The notes beneath the pieces were generated by a model, which saw only the letters and a list, made by a program, of their open reading frames with translations, made no database searches and was not told where the DNA came from. A program made the translations under genes and the position numbers. Shown piece by piece: positions 1 to 9,356 of a DNA stretch of 64,000 nucleotides (position 1 is its first letter; every line of letters starts with the position of its first letter). The stretch is from assembly GCF_008632125.1 (NCBI RefSeq), contig NZ_VWRN01000034.1:62001-126000 (forward strand), written 5' to 3'. The DNA comes from Cupriavidus cauae. Lineage in GTDB: Bacteria; Pseudomonadota; Gammaproteobacteria; Burkholderiales; Burkholderiaceae.

Positions 1-744
1 CTGATGCCAGTCGTGCTCGCGCACCAGGTGCGCCAGCAGTTCGCGCTTGCGCTCGCGATCGACCGCGTAGACGCGCTGCGCCACGGTCTCGGCCGTGGTG
101 TTGCGGCGCGCGACCTCGATCGAGGCCGGATTGTCGAGCAGGCGGTCGGCCAGCGCGCGGATCTCGTCGGAGAACGTCGCGGAGAACAGCAGGTTCTGCC
201 GCTTGGGCGGCAGCACGTTCAGGATCTTGCGGATGTCATGGATGAAGCCCATGTCCAGCATGCGGTCGGCCTCGTCCAGCACCAGCATCTCGACATGCGA
301 CAGATCGATGGTGCGCTGGCCCACGTGGTCCAGCAGACGACCCGGCGTGGCCACCACGATATCGACGCCGCGCTTGAGCTGGTCGATCTGCGGATGGATG
401 CCGACGCCGCCGAACATCACCATCGAACGCAGGCGCAGGTACTTGCCGTAGTTGCGCACGCTCTCTTCGACCTGCGCGGCCAGTTCGCGCGTCGGCGTCA
501 GCACCAGCGCGCGGATGCGGGGCCGCTCGCCGCGCGCGGGCGGCTCGGCCCGCGACAGCAGCTGCAGCATCGGCAAGGTGAAACCGGCGGTCTTGCCGGT
601 ACCGGTCTGGGCGCCGGCGAGCAGGTCGCCGCCCTTCAGGATCGCGGGAATGGCTTGTGCCTGGATCGGCGTGGGCGTGGTATAGCCCTGCTCCGCCACG
701 GCGCGTACAAGCTTGTCAGACAAGCCTAGTTCGGAAAAAGACAT
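1..744 (-). CDS. rhlE: DEAD-box ATP-dependent RNA helicase, RhlE-like (3' part outside window)
   Basis: The first 248 codons of a leftward gene that runs off the left edge. The translation begins [20 protein letters not shown] and shows the DEAD-box series in order: Q motif (PTPIQ), Walker A AQTGTGKT, motif Ia PTRELA, motif Ib TPGRLLD, motif II DEAD and motif III SAT. Family knowledge: RhlE-type helicases unwind short RNA duplexes during ribosome assembly and RNA turnover in the cytoplasm. The start is the only ATG at the head of the conserved region. It diverges from miaB. RhlE is preferred over other DEAD-box paralogues from the SFSELGL opening; the C-terminal tail that would separate them is not in the window. 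Confidence 0.9.
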   Translation of the reverse strand, partial: MSFSELGLSDKLVRAVAEQGYTTPTPIQAQAIPAILKGGDLLAGAQTGTGKTAGFTLPMLQLLSRAEPPARGERPRIRALVLTPTRELAAQVEESVRNYGKYLRLRSMVMFGGVGIHPQIDQLKRGVDIVVATPGRLLDHVGQRTIDLSHVEMLVLDEADRMLDMGFIHDIRKILNVLPPKRQNLLFSATFSDEIRALADRLLDNPASIEVARRNTTAETVAQRVYAVDRERKRELLAHLVREHDWHQ

Positions 745-899
745 GGAATTCGTTTCGGCCGCCCCTTGCGCACGGATGCGCCAATCGTCGGGGCCGGCAT
801 GGATAGTGGCGACTGGCCGGCTGCCGCCGTCACCGCCTGCTTGGGCGGGGCGAAGGGCGCCGGGGAAGCGGAACGACTGCCTCCGCTTCCAGGTTCGGA

Positions 900-965
900 A
901 GGCCCGTAGTGTATCAGCCCCGGCGCATTCGCACCGGACGCCCCATGTGCCGAGCGGGTAGAATA
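900..965. promoter_or_regulatory. Probable divergent promoter region of rhlE and miaB
   Basis: The 367-base gap between the divergent rhlE and miaB holds no convincing gene. A TAGAAT hexamer at 959-964 is a candidate -10 for miaB; the same hexamer recurs upstream of glyQ and pepP in this window. On the other strand TACACT (913 to 908) is a candidate -10 for rhlE. No good -35 is visible for either, so this is inference from hexamers alone. The rest of the gap is GC-rich with nothing recognisable. Confidence 0.35.
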
Positions 966-1111
966 GCGGGCTGTCCCGCCTGCCCCGTCCCCGCCTGCCT
1001 GTCCGCCTGTCCACCCGCCTGGCGCCGGCCCCCGCGGCGGGCCGCGCGGCAGGCCATGTAACGCCCCCTGAAGCATCCGATGCCCCCAGGTCAACCACTG
1101 AGATCGGCACC

Positions 1112-2530
1112 ATGAATCCACGTCCCCAAGACACCCAGGCCGCCCCGGCCCAGCCCGCCGCCGCCCCTGCCGCGCCCACGAAAAAGGTCTTCGTCAAGAC
1201 CTATGGCTGCCAGATGAACGAGTACGACTCCGACAAGATGGTCGACGTACTGCACGCCAGCCAGGGCCTGGAAAAGACCGACAACCCCGAAGACGCCGAC
1301 GTGATCCTGTTCAACACCTGCTCGGTACGCGAGAAGGCGCAGGAAAAGGTGTTCTCCGAACTGGGACGGATGAAGGCGCTGAAGGCCGCCAAACCCGACC
1401 TGGTGATCGGCGTCGGCGGCTGCGTGGCCAGCCAGGAAGGCGCGGCCATCGTCTCGCGCGCGCCGTATGTCGACGTCGTGTTCGGCCCGCAGACGCTGCA
1501 CCGGCTGCCCGAGATGATCGCGCGCCGCCGCCAGAGCGGCCATTCGCAGGTCGATATCTCCTTCCCCGAGATCGAGAAGTTCGACCATCTGCCGCCCGCG
1601 CGCGTCGAAGGCCCGAGCGCCTTCGTGTCGATCATGGAAGGCTGCTCGAAGTACTGCAGCTACTGCGTGGTGCCCTATACCCGCGGCGAGGAAGTGTCGC
1701 GCCCCTTCGACGACGTGCTGGCCGAGATCGCGGGGCTGGCCGACCAGGGCGTGCGCGAGGTCACGCTGCTGGGGCAGAACGTCAACGCCTACCGCGGCCG
1801 CATGGGCGACACCAGCGAGATCGCCGACTTCGCGCTGCTGATCGAATATGTGGCCGAGATCCCGGGCATCGAGCGGATCCGCTACACCACCAGCCACCCG
1901 AAGGAATTCACCGCGCGGCTGATCGACGTCTATGCACGCGTGCCCAAGCTGGTCGACCACCTGCACCTGCCGGTGCAGCACGCCTCGGACCGCATCCTGA
2001 TGGCGATGAAGCGCGGCTACAGCGTGCTCGAATACAAGAGCATCATCCGCAAGCTGCGCGCGATCCGGCCGACCATGTCGATGTCGTCGGACTTCATCGT
2101 CGGTTTCCCCGGCGAGACCGATGCCGATTTCGACAAGCTGATGGCGATGGTCGAGGAGATCGGCTACGACACCTCGTTCTCGTTCATCTTCAGCCCGCGG
2201 CCCGGCACGCCCGCTGCCAACCTGCACGACGACACGCCGCACGAGGTCAAGCTGCGCCGCCTGCAACGGCTGCAGGCGACCATCGAGGAAAACGTGCAGC
2301 GCATCAGCCGCGGCATGGTCGGCACGGTGCAGCGCATCCTGGTCGAGGGCCCGGCGCGCAAGGACCCGACCGAGCTGCACGGCCGCACCGAGAACAACCG
2401 CGTGGTCAACTTCGCGCTGCCCGGCGTGCCGCAGGCCAGCCGCGACCGGCTGATCGGGCAGATGGTCGAGGTGACCATCACCGAGGCCTTCCCGCATTCG
2501 CTGCGCGGCGAGATCGTGGTGCGCCAGTAG
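1112..2530 (+). CDS. miaB: tRNA-2-methylthio-N6-dimethylallyladenosine synthase MiaB
   Basis: 472 aa radical-SAM methylthiotransferase that adds the 2-methylthio group to i6A37 of tRNAs. The N-terminal UPF0004 domain supplies the three ligands of the auxiliary 4Fe-4S cluster (Cys33 in TYGCQMN, Cys70 in NTCS, Cys104 in GGCV). The radical-SAM cluster motif CxxxCxxC is Cys178-Cys182-Cys185, and a C-terminal TRAM domain for tRNA binding follows (about 405-470). Residues 1-23 are a Pro/Ala-rich extension before the conserved core. It heads the miaB-phoH-ybeY-corC-lnt block. A long opposite-strand frame here is only a GC-rich shadow. Confidence 0.97.
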   Translation: MNPRPQDTQAAPAQPAAAPAAPTKKVFVKTYGCQMNEYDSDKMVDVLHASQGLEKTDNPEDADVILFNTCSVREKAQEKVFSELGRMKALKAAKPDLVIGVGGCVASQEGAAIVSRAPYVDVVFGPQTLHRLPEMIARRRQSGHSQVDISFPEIEKFDHLPPARVEGPSAFVSIMEGCSKYCSYCVVPYTRGEEVSRPFDDVLAEIAGLADQGVREVTLLGQNVNAYRGRMGDTSEIADFALLIEYVAEIPGIERIRYTTSHPKEFTARLIDVYARVPKLVDHLHLPVQHASDRILMAMKRGYSVLEYKSIIRKLRAIRPTMSMSSDFIVGFPGETDADFDKLMAMVEEIGYDTSFSFIFSPRPGTPAANLHDDTPHEVKLRRLQRLQATIEENVQRISRGMVGTVQRILVEGPARKDPTELHGRTENNRVVNFALPGVPQASRDRLIGQMVEVTITEAFPHSLRGEIVVRQ

Positions 2531-2557
2531 TGCAAGGAGTGCCAGGAGTGCCGGTAG
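2522..2557 (+). repeat. 9-bp tandem repeat spanning the miaB stop
   Basis: Four head-to-tail 9-mers: cgccagtag (the last codons and stop of miaB), tgcaaggag, tgccaggag and tgccggtag. The units drift but keep register. This is one of many short-period arrays at gene 3' ends in this window. The remaining bases up to the phoH-like start (2664) show nothing recognisable. Confidence 0.6.
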
Positions 2558-2663
2558 TGGGACGATCGAAGGCACGATCGCCGGGCCGCGAGTCCGCCGA
2601 GGACCGCGGCCGGCACGTGGCCATCGCACGCCCAACGACGAACAAGAACGGAGCGCTCTCCCG

Positions 2664-3659
2664 ATGAAAATTCCTTCCGCTGAATTCGTGGCGCCCAAGG
2701 ACGACAACGCCCGCCTGCAGAACCTGTGCGGGCCGCTGGACGAAAACCTGCGCCAGGTCGAACAGGCGCTGGACGTCACGATCCAGCGGCGCGGCCACAA
2801 GATGACGGTGCGCGGCGCCAATGCCAACGAGGCCGCCGCCGCGCTGGAGCGCTTCTACAACCAGGCCCGCACCCCGCTGTCGATCGACGACGTGCAGCTG
2901 GGCCTGATCGAGACGCGTCAGTACGCGGCGCATGTCGCGGGCCCGCCGGGGGCGGAGAACGACGCCGGCGGCGACGCCGACGACGAATCGCCGGTGCTGC
3001 ATACCCGCCGTACCGGCCTGGTCGGCCGCACCGCCGCGCAGCGCGACTACCTGCGCAATATCGTCTCGCACGACCTGACCATGGGCATCGGCCCGGCCGG
3101 CACCGGCAAGACCTATCTGGCGGTAGCCTGCGCGGTCGATGCGCTCGAGCGCGACGCGGTCAAGCGCATCGTGCTGACCCGGCCCGCGGTCGAGGCCGGC
3201 GAGCGGCTGGGCTTCCTGCCCGGCGACCTGGCGCAGAAGGTCGATCCGTACCTGCGCCCGCTGTACGACGCGCTGTACGACCTGCTCGGCTTCGACCGCA
3301 CGCAGAAGATGTTCGAGCGCCAGATGATCGAGATCGCGCCGCTCGCCTATATGCGCGGCCGCACGCTGAACCATGCCTTCATCATCCTGGACGAGGCGCA
3401 GAACACCACGCCGGAGCAGATGAAGATGTTCCTGACGCGGATCGGCTTCGGCTCCAAGGCGGTGATCACCGGCGACACCACGCAGATCGATCTGCCGCGC
3501 GGCCAGAAGAGCGGCCTGATCGAAGCGCAGCACGTGCTGCGCGACGTGCGCGGTGTCGCCGCGACGCGCTTTACCAGCATCGACGTGGTGCGCCATCCGC
3601 TGGTGGCGCGCATCGTCGAGGCCTACGACGAATACCACGCCCAGCACAAGGACACCTGA
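2664..3659 (+). CDS. ybeZ: PhoH-family ATPase (YbeZ-like)
   Basis: 331 aa cytoplasmic ATPase of the PhoH/YbeZ family, thought to work with the endoribonuclease YbeY in rRNA maturation and ribosome quality control. Walker A is GPAGTGKT at 143-150 and Walker B IILDEA at 240-245, inside a PhoH domain spanning about 118-325. Residues 1-80 form a KH-like N-terminal region, followed by an acidic linker (about 97-110). ybeY follows after one base, which supports a joint role. The position between miaB and ybeY is the standard one in proteobacteria. Confidence 0.95.
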   Translation: MKIPSAEFVAPKDDNARLQNLCGPLDENLRQVEQALDVTIQRRGHKMTVRGANANEAAAALERFYNQARTPLSIDDVQLGLIETRQYAAHVAGPPGAENDAGGDADDESPVLHTRRTGLVGRTAAQRDYLRNIVSHDLTMGIGPAGTGKTYLAVACAVDALERDAVKRIVLTRPAVEAGERLGFLPGDLAQKVDPYLRPLYDALYDLLGFDRTQKMFERQMIEIAPLAYMRGRTLNHAFIILDEAQNTTPEQMKMFLTRIGFGSKAVITGDTTQIDLPRGQKSGLIEAQHVLRDVRGVAATRFTSIDVVRHPLVARIVEAYDEYHAQHKDT

Positions 3660-3660
3660 T

Positions 3661-4410
3661 TTGACCAGCAAGAACCCAGCGCCCAGCCTGATCCTGTTCG
3701 ACGGCGAAGGCCGGGCCCGCAAGAGCGCCGCGCACGCGCTGCGCGTGCAGCTGCCCGACGGCCGCAGCCTGACCGTCGACCTGTCGCAAGCCGCCGACGG
3801 CGTGGTGTCGCTGCTGGCCGAGCACAGCGACCCGCGCCAGCGCGCGGGCCTGCTCGCCCGCCCCGACAGCCACGATGCGCTGGCGGTGGCGGTCACCGCC
3901 ACGCCGCAGCTGACCACCACCGGCACGCCGGCCACGCCGCCCGAACTGACGCTGGACGTGCAGTACGGCGACGGCATCCGCGGCCGCCGCGGCCTGCCGC
4001 CGCGCGCGCGGGTGCAGACCTGGCTGCGCTCGGCGCTGTTCGCCGATGCCCAGCTGACGGTGCGCTTCGTCGACGAGGACGAGGGCCGCGCGCTGAACCG
4101 GGGCTTCCGCGGCAAGGACTACGCGACCAATGTGCTGACCTTCGCCTATGCCGAGCACGACGACGACCCGGTCAGCGCCGACATCGTGCTGTGCTGCCCG
4201 GTGGTCGAGCGCGAGGCGCGCGAACAGGGCAAGCCGCTCGAGGCGCACTACGCGCATCTGCTGGTGCACGGCGCGCTGCACGCCCAGGGCTACGAGCACG
4301 AGGACGACGCCGAGGCCGAGGAGATGGAGGCCATCGAGACCGAGACGCTGCTCGCGCTGGGCTTTGCCGACCCGTACCGCGACGACCGCGGCCCGCGCCT
4401 GGGGCACTGA
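3661..4410 (+). CDS. ybeY: Endoribonuclease YbeY, with N-terminal extension, TTG start
   Basis: Zinc-dependent single-strand RNase for 16S rRNA 3'-end maturation. The zinc-binding motif reads [11 protein letters not shown] with His203, His207 and His213. The start is placed at the TTG one base after the phoH stop: no in-frame ATG follows before the conserved core, which begins only near residue 95, and translation is probably coupled. The 249 aa product therefore carries about 95 extra residues compared with the roughly 155 aa E. coli protein. That extension (residues 8-80) is not obviously disordered and has no assigned function. Confidence is high for identity and moderate for the exact start. 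Confidence 0.93.
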   Translation: MTSKNPAPSLILFDGEGRARKSAAHALRVQLPDGRSLTVDLSQAADGVVSLLAEHSDPRQRAGLLARPDSHDALAVAVTATPQLTTTGTPATPPELTLDVQYGDGIRGRRGLPPRARVQTWLRSALFADAQLTVRFVDEDEGRALNRGFRGKDYATNVLTFAYAEHDDDPVSADIVLCCPVVEREAREQGKPLEAHYAHLLVHGALHAQGYEHEDDAEAEEMEAIETETLLALGFADPYRDDRGPRLGH

Positions 4411-4439
4411 GTCCCGGGGCCGGACCGGGCCCGGCCCGG

Positions 4440-4493
4440 CCCGATATTCGGCCCGAGATCCGGCCTGAGGTCCGGGCCGAAATTCGGACCGAG
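4440..4493 (+). repeat. 12-bp tandem repeat of near-palindromic units (4.5 copies)
   Basis: Units cccgatattcgg, cccgagatccgg, cctgaggtccgg, gccgaaattcgg and a half unit accgag. Each unit is itself close to a palindrome (CCGA...TCGG), so the array could fold as several small hairpins. It lies in the 271-base gap between ybeY and corC and may weaken read-through. No U-tract follows, so it is not a classic terminator. The rest of the gap is GC-rich; just before corC (about 4635-4650) it becomes AT-richer and may hold the corC promoter. Confidence 0.6.
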
Positions 4494-4681
4494 CCCGCCT
4501 ACCAAAACCTTGCGCCCGCGCCCCGCACGGGGCCGGCGCGATCCCTCCGGCGCGGCGCCGCCCGTGCGACCCCGGCGCCGCATCGGACCGGCGGTGGCGC
4601 CAACCCCCGGCCGCCCCCGGTCTGAACCGAAAAACAATTGGTGTATGCTTGCTCCGGTATCCACCACGCGCAACTTGCGCC

Positions 4682-5554
4682 ATGAACGACCCTTACCCTA
4701 GTTCGAAACCAGTCGACCGGCCCCGGTCCCTGCTCGAACGACTGAGCGATCTGATTTCTCCCGAGCCCGAATCGCGGGCAGAATTGCTCGAAGTCCTCCA
4801 GGACGCCCACGCCCGCAATCTGATCGACGCCGAGTCGCTCTCGATGATCGAAGGCGTGTTCCAGGTCTCGGAATTGACCGCGCGCGACATCATGGTGCCG
4901 CGCGCCCAGATGGACGCGGTCAATATCGCCGATGCGCCGGAAGCCTTCATCCCCTTCATGCAGGAGACCGCGCACTCGCGCTTTCCGGTCTACGAAGGCA
5001 GCCGCGACAACATCATCGGCATCCTGCTCGCCAAGGACCTGCTGCGCTACTACACCGACAGCGACTTCGACCTGCGCGAGATGCTGCGGCCGGCGGTCTT
5101 CATCCCCGAGTCCAAGCGCCTGAACATCCTGCTGCGCGAATTTCGCAACAACCGCAATCACATCGCGATCGTGGTCGACGAGTACGGCGGTGTCGCCGGG
5201 CTGGTCACCATCGAGGACGTGCTGGAACAGATCGTCGGCGACATCGAGGACGAATTCGATCTCGACGAGGATGACGACAATATCGTGCCGCTGCCCGACG
5301 GCAGCTGGCGCGTGCACGGGCTGACCGAGATCGAGCAGTTCAACGAGGCCTTCGGCACCCAGTTCCCCGACGACGACGTCGATACGGTCGGCGGCCTGCT
5401 GACCAACCATGTCGGCCACGTGCCGCACCGCGGGGAAATCATCACGCTGCCGCCGCTGCGCTTCGAGGTGCTGCGCGCCGATGCGCGCCAGCTGCACCTG
5501 CTGCTGGTCCGGCGTGAAGCGCCCGCGCTCACCGACGCCGTGGCCAACGCATGA
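4682..5554 (+). CDS. corC: CorC/HlyC-family CBS-domain protein
   Basis: 290 aa cytoplasmic protein with two tandem CBS domains (about 60-190, beginning at the conserved MVPR motif) and a C-terminal CorC_HlyC domain (about 205-280). In enterobacteria CorC is linked to Mg2+/Co2+ efflux; the molecular role is unsettled. The start is the ATG giving MNDPYPSS; an upstream in-frame start would only add a basic stretch unlike the family. Its stop overlaps the lnt start by four bases (ATGA), so the two are translationally coupled, the usual corC-lnt arrangement. Confidence 0.93.
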   Translation: MNDPYPSSKPVDRPRSLLERLSDLISPEPESRAELLEVLQDAHARNLIDAESLSMIEGVFQVSELTARDIMVPRAQMDAVNIADAPEAFIPFMQETAHSRFPVYEGSRDNIIGILLAKDLLRYYTDSDFDLREMLRPAVFIPESKRLNILLREFRNNRNHIAIVVDEYGGVAGLVTIEDVLEQIVGDIEDEFDLDEDDDNIVPLPDGSWRVHGLTEIEQFNEAFGTQFPDDDVDTVGGLLTNHVGHVPHRGEIITLPPLRFEVLRADARQLHLLLVRREAPALTDAVANA

Positions 5555-7257
5555 AGCGGCTGGCGCAGGGCTGGAACGGCGCCGCCGCTGCCGAACTCGA
5601 AACACCGCTGAGCGACACCCACCGCCGCGCGCGCTGGGGCCGTCTATTGCTGGCCGGCGTGCTCGGCGTCGCCCATACCCAGGCCTTCGCGCCGCGGGAC
5701 TGGTGGTGGCTGCAGCTGCTGGCGCTGGCGGGACTGGCCGCGCTGCTGTTCGACACCCGCCGCGCGCGCGATGCCGCCGCGCTTGGCTACGCCTTCGGGC
5801 TGGGCTGGTTCCTGTCCGGCATCTGGTGGCTCTATATCAGCATGCACGTCTACGGCGAGATGCCGGCCTGGATGGCCGCGCTCGCGGTGCTGCTGTTCTC
5901 GGCCTACCTCGCGCTCTACCCCGCGCTGGCGGCCGCCGCCTGGCATCGCGCCACCGCGCCGCGGCGCTTCGATCCGGCTCGGCGCACCGGCTGGTTCGGC
6001 CTGCTGGCCGCGCCGCTGGCGTTCGGCGCGGCCTGGGGCCTGACCGAATGGCTGCGCGGCGTGATCTTCACCGGTTTTCCGTGGCTGGGCAGCGGTTACG
6101 CGCACACCGACGGTCCGCTGGCCGGCTACGCGCCGCTGCTGGGCGTCTACGGCATCGGCGCGCTGGCCGCCGTCTGCGCGGCCTGGCTGGCGGCGCTGGC
6201 GCGCGTCGCGCGCCCGGGATCGGCGGAATCGCCCGGATTGCCGCAGGGCGAGCGTGCCGCCGCGCCGTCGGCGACCCTGTCGGCGACGCTGTGGGCAAGG
6301 CTCGCGGTCCCGCTCGGGCTGGCGGCCGTGCTCGGCGCCGGCTGGCTGCTGGCCGGCCGCGCCTGGACCGAACCGGTCGGCAAGCCGCTGTCGGTGCGGC
6401 TGCTGCAGGGCAACGTGCCGCAGGACATCAAGTTCGAAGCGGCCGGCATCGCCCGCTCGAACGCGCTGTACCGGGACATGATCACCGCCGCCCCGGCCGA
6501 CCTGGTGGTCACGCCCGAGACCGCGTTTCCGCTGATCCTGCAGGACATGCCGCCGGAGATCGCGCTGGCGCTGCGGCAGTTCAGCACCGGCACCGGCACC
6601 GCGCTGCTGTTCGGCGCGGCGGGCGCCGACTCGCCGATCGACTTCACCAACAGCGTGTTCGGCATCGGCCCCGAGATGCAGGGCCTGTACCGCTACGACA
6701 AGCACCACCTGGTGCCCTTCGGCGAGTTCATCCCCTGGGGCTTCCGCTGGTTCGTCGACATGATGAAGATGCCGCTGGGGGACTTCCGCCGCGGCGGCCT
6801 GGCGCAGGCGCCGCTGCCGGTGCGCGGCGTCATGGTGGCGCCCAATATCTGCTACGAGGATCTGTTCGGCGAGGAAATCGCGCGCACGCTGCGCGGCCAG
6901 CCGCAGCCGGCCAATGTGCTGGTCAACGTCACCAACCTGGCCTGGTTCGGCGACACCATCGCGCTGGACCAGCACCTGCAGATCTCTCGCATGCGCGCGC
7001 TGGAAACGCGCCGGCCGATGCTGCGCTCGACCAATACCGGCATGACGGCGGTGGTGGCCCCGGACGGCAGCGTGCCGGCGCGGCTGGCGACCTTCACCAC
7101 CGGCACGCTGAGCGCGCAGGTACAGGGCACAAGCGGGCTGACGCCCTATGTGCGGGTCGGCAATGTGCCGGCGGTGCTCGGCTGCCTGCTGGTGCTGCTG
7201 GTGGTGGCCTGGCGCGCGCCGTCGGCCCAGGACCGTGGCCGGAGCGGCGGCGCCTGA
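5551..7257 (+). CDS. lnt: Apolipoprotein N-acyltransferase
   Basis: 568 aa inner-membrane enzyme that N-acylates the N-terminal cysteine of lipoproteins. The N-terminal 275 residues hold the hydrophobic membrane segments; a nitrilase-type domain follows. The catalytic triad is visible as Glu323 (TPETAFP), Lys384 (YDKHHLVPFGE) and Cys434 (NICYEDLFG). The segment near 220-245 is a Pro/Ser/Ala-rich loop. A last hydrophobic segment lies near 545-560. It is coupled to corC and is the last gene of the miaB-lnt block. Confidence 0.97.
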   Translation: MKRLAQGWNGAAAAELETPLSDTHRRARWGRLLLAGVLGVAHTQAFAPRDWWWLQLLALAGLAALLFDTRRARDAAALGYAFGLGWFLSGIWWLYISMHVYGEMPAWMAALAVLLFSAYLALYPALAAAAWHRATAPRRFDPARRTGWFGLLAAPLAFGAAWGLTEWLRGVIFTGFPWLGSGYAHTDGPLAGYAPLLGVYGIGALAAVCAAWLAALARVARPGSAESPGLPQGERAAAPSATLSATLWARLAVPLGLAAVLGAGWLLAGRAWTEPVGKPLSVRLLQGNVPQDIKFEAAGIARSNALYRDMITAAPADLVVTPETAFPLILQDMPPEIALALRQFSTGTGTALLFGAAGADSPIDFTNSVFGIGPEMQGLYRYDKHHLVPFGEFIPWGFRWFVDMMKMPLGDFRRGGLAQAPLPVRGVMVAPNICYEDLFGEEIARTLRGQPQPANVLVNVTNLAWFGDTIALDQHLQISRMRALETRRPMLRSTNTGMTAVVAPDGSVPARLATFTTGTLSAQVQGTSGLTPYVRVGNVPAVLGCLLVLLVVAWRAPSAQDRGRSGGA

Positions 7258-7302
7258 GCCTGTGCCGAGGCCGAGCCGGTGCTCAGCCCTGGCGGTCCAA
7301 CC

Positions 7303-7395
7303 TCAGTGGATCACGCCCGCCACGATCGATACCGCGGCGGCGGCCGCCATCACTGCCAGGGCGACCCGATAGGGTTTGCGCGAGAGAAACGACAT
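7303..7395 (-). CDS. Possible 30-residue single-span membrane protein
   Basis: A leftward 31-codon frame in the 449-base gap between lnt and glyQ. The peptide begins MSFLSRKPYR and continues as a hydrophobic Ala/Val/Ile helix of about 18 residues ending GVIH: a short basic head followed by one membrane span. A weak GGGGAC lies before the ATG, and an AT-rich promoter-like stretch (7464-7490) lies about 75 bases upstream. I do not recognise a family. The peptide's shape and the nearby AT-rich patch in an otherwise GC-rich gap make it worth noting, but it could be chance. Confidence 0.35.
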   Translation of the reverse strand: MSFLSRKPYRVALAVMAAAAAVSIVAGVIH

Positions 7396-7463
7396 GATGT
7401 TTGTCCCCGTTGTTGGCGCCGACGGTCACCGCGGGGCGCCGTCCGCTGCCTCTGTCGAACAGC

Positions 7464-7490
7464 TTTTCAATAATGTATACAAAAATCGAT
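7464..7490. promoter_or_regulatory. AT-rich patch with TGTATACA palindrome
   Basis: An isolated AT-rich island in the lnt-glyQ gap with the perfect 8-bp palindrome TGTATACA at 7474-7481. TGTATACA-like cores are typical of GntR-family operators, and the surrounding bases could provide -10 elements on either strand. It sits upstream of the small leftward frame at 7303-7395 and about 230 bases upstream of glyQ. The target gene is unknown. Confidence 0.35.
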
Positions 7491-7592
7491 AACGGCAGGC
7501 CTTTCCGGAACTTGAGCGCCCTCGGGATTTACCCGAGGTCCTCGCCCACCTGCCTCCCCCTTCCCTTCGGCGGCTGCCGGGCAAAAACCCGC

Positions 7593-7598
7593 TAGAAT
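7593..7598 (+). promoter_or_regulatory. Candidate -10 element for glyQ
   Basis: TAGAAT about 109 bases before the glyQ ATG, the same hexamer seen before miaB and pepP. No clear -35 is visible. The long leader between this site and glyQ shows no recognisable riboswitch or T-box. Confidence 0.3.
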
Positions 7599-7706
7599 TC
7601 TGGGTTTGGCAACGGCGGGACCGGCCGGCCCGGCCGCCGTCCCCTGCCCGCTTCCGCTTCGGTGGCCCGCCGCCGGGCCAACTCTCCGCGATCCGTCGTC
7701 TTCGTT

Positions 7707-8698
<992 letters not shown>

Positions 8699-8702
<4 letters not shown>

Positions 8703-9292
8703 ATTCGATGGCACGCCGTGCGCTGTGCTGCGCGCTGGCGGTGGCCGCCGCGGGCGGCGCGCACGCCATCGTGCCGTCGGCCTATGCCCAGGCCTCGCAG
8801 GTGCTCTACCCCTCGGCCGAGCAGGCCAATGTCTGCGAAGGCGATTCGCAGGCGCTGCAGCAGGCCATCAACAAGCATCTGCAGCCGCCCGCCAACGCGA
8901 TCGACCAGTGGACGCAGCTGGTGCGCTCGATGTCCTGCGACCTGTCCGGGTCCAGGGACCTGGGCTGGCGGCGCGTGCCGCTGCGCGCCTATGAGAGCGC
9001 GATCCGCTATCCGCTGACCTGGGTCGAGACCGTGCACCGCAACGGCCGGCAACGGCGCCTGGTGCGGACCTATCATTCGGCCTCGCAACTGCCGCCGCGG
9101 ATCGATTTCTGGATCGGCGGTCGCATCGACGAGATCCGCTACGATCGCCGCCATCACCGCCTGTACGCGCGCTTCTCCGCCAACAGCGAGAAGCTGGCCG
9201 GCAATGCGCAGTCCGCGTGCCGCTCGACCACGCTGCAGTTTCGCCAGCAGCACGGGCTATGGCTGCTGTCCGGCGTCGAACCGCGCTGTTGA
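8699..9292 (+). CDS. Secreted protein of unknown function inside the glyQS operon
   Basis: 197 aa protein with a clear Sec signal peptide: basic start, hydrophobic core around residues 7-20, and likely cleavage after the AYA near residue 30. The mature part is rich in Arg and Gln, with two Cys before residue 90 and two more near the C-terminus (ACRSTT, EPRC), so periplasmic disulfides are possible. I recognise no domain. The ATG overlaps the glyQ stop by four bases and glyS starts 64 bases downstream, so it is cotranscribed with the synthetase. The placement suggests a conserved passenger rather than a tRNA function. Confidence 0.8.
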
Positions 9293-9356
9293 GCACCGCT
9301 GAACCCTTCCGGCGCCGCCGATGCCGGCGTGCGCCACAAACCGTTGGAACCGATTC

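Noticed and set aside
1091-2827. 578-codon leftward frame opposite miaB
   Set aside because: GC-rich shadow frame: no ribosome-binding site, Arg/Ala/His/Asp-rich translation with no domain, and miaB on the other strand is fully conserved.
7599-7706. Riboswitch or T-box in the glyQ leader
   Set aside because: No conserved glycine-riboswitch or T-box sequence could be recognised; T-boxes are also not expected in this lineage.
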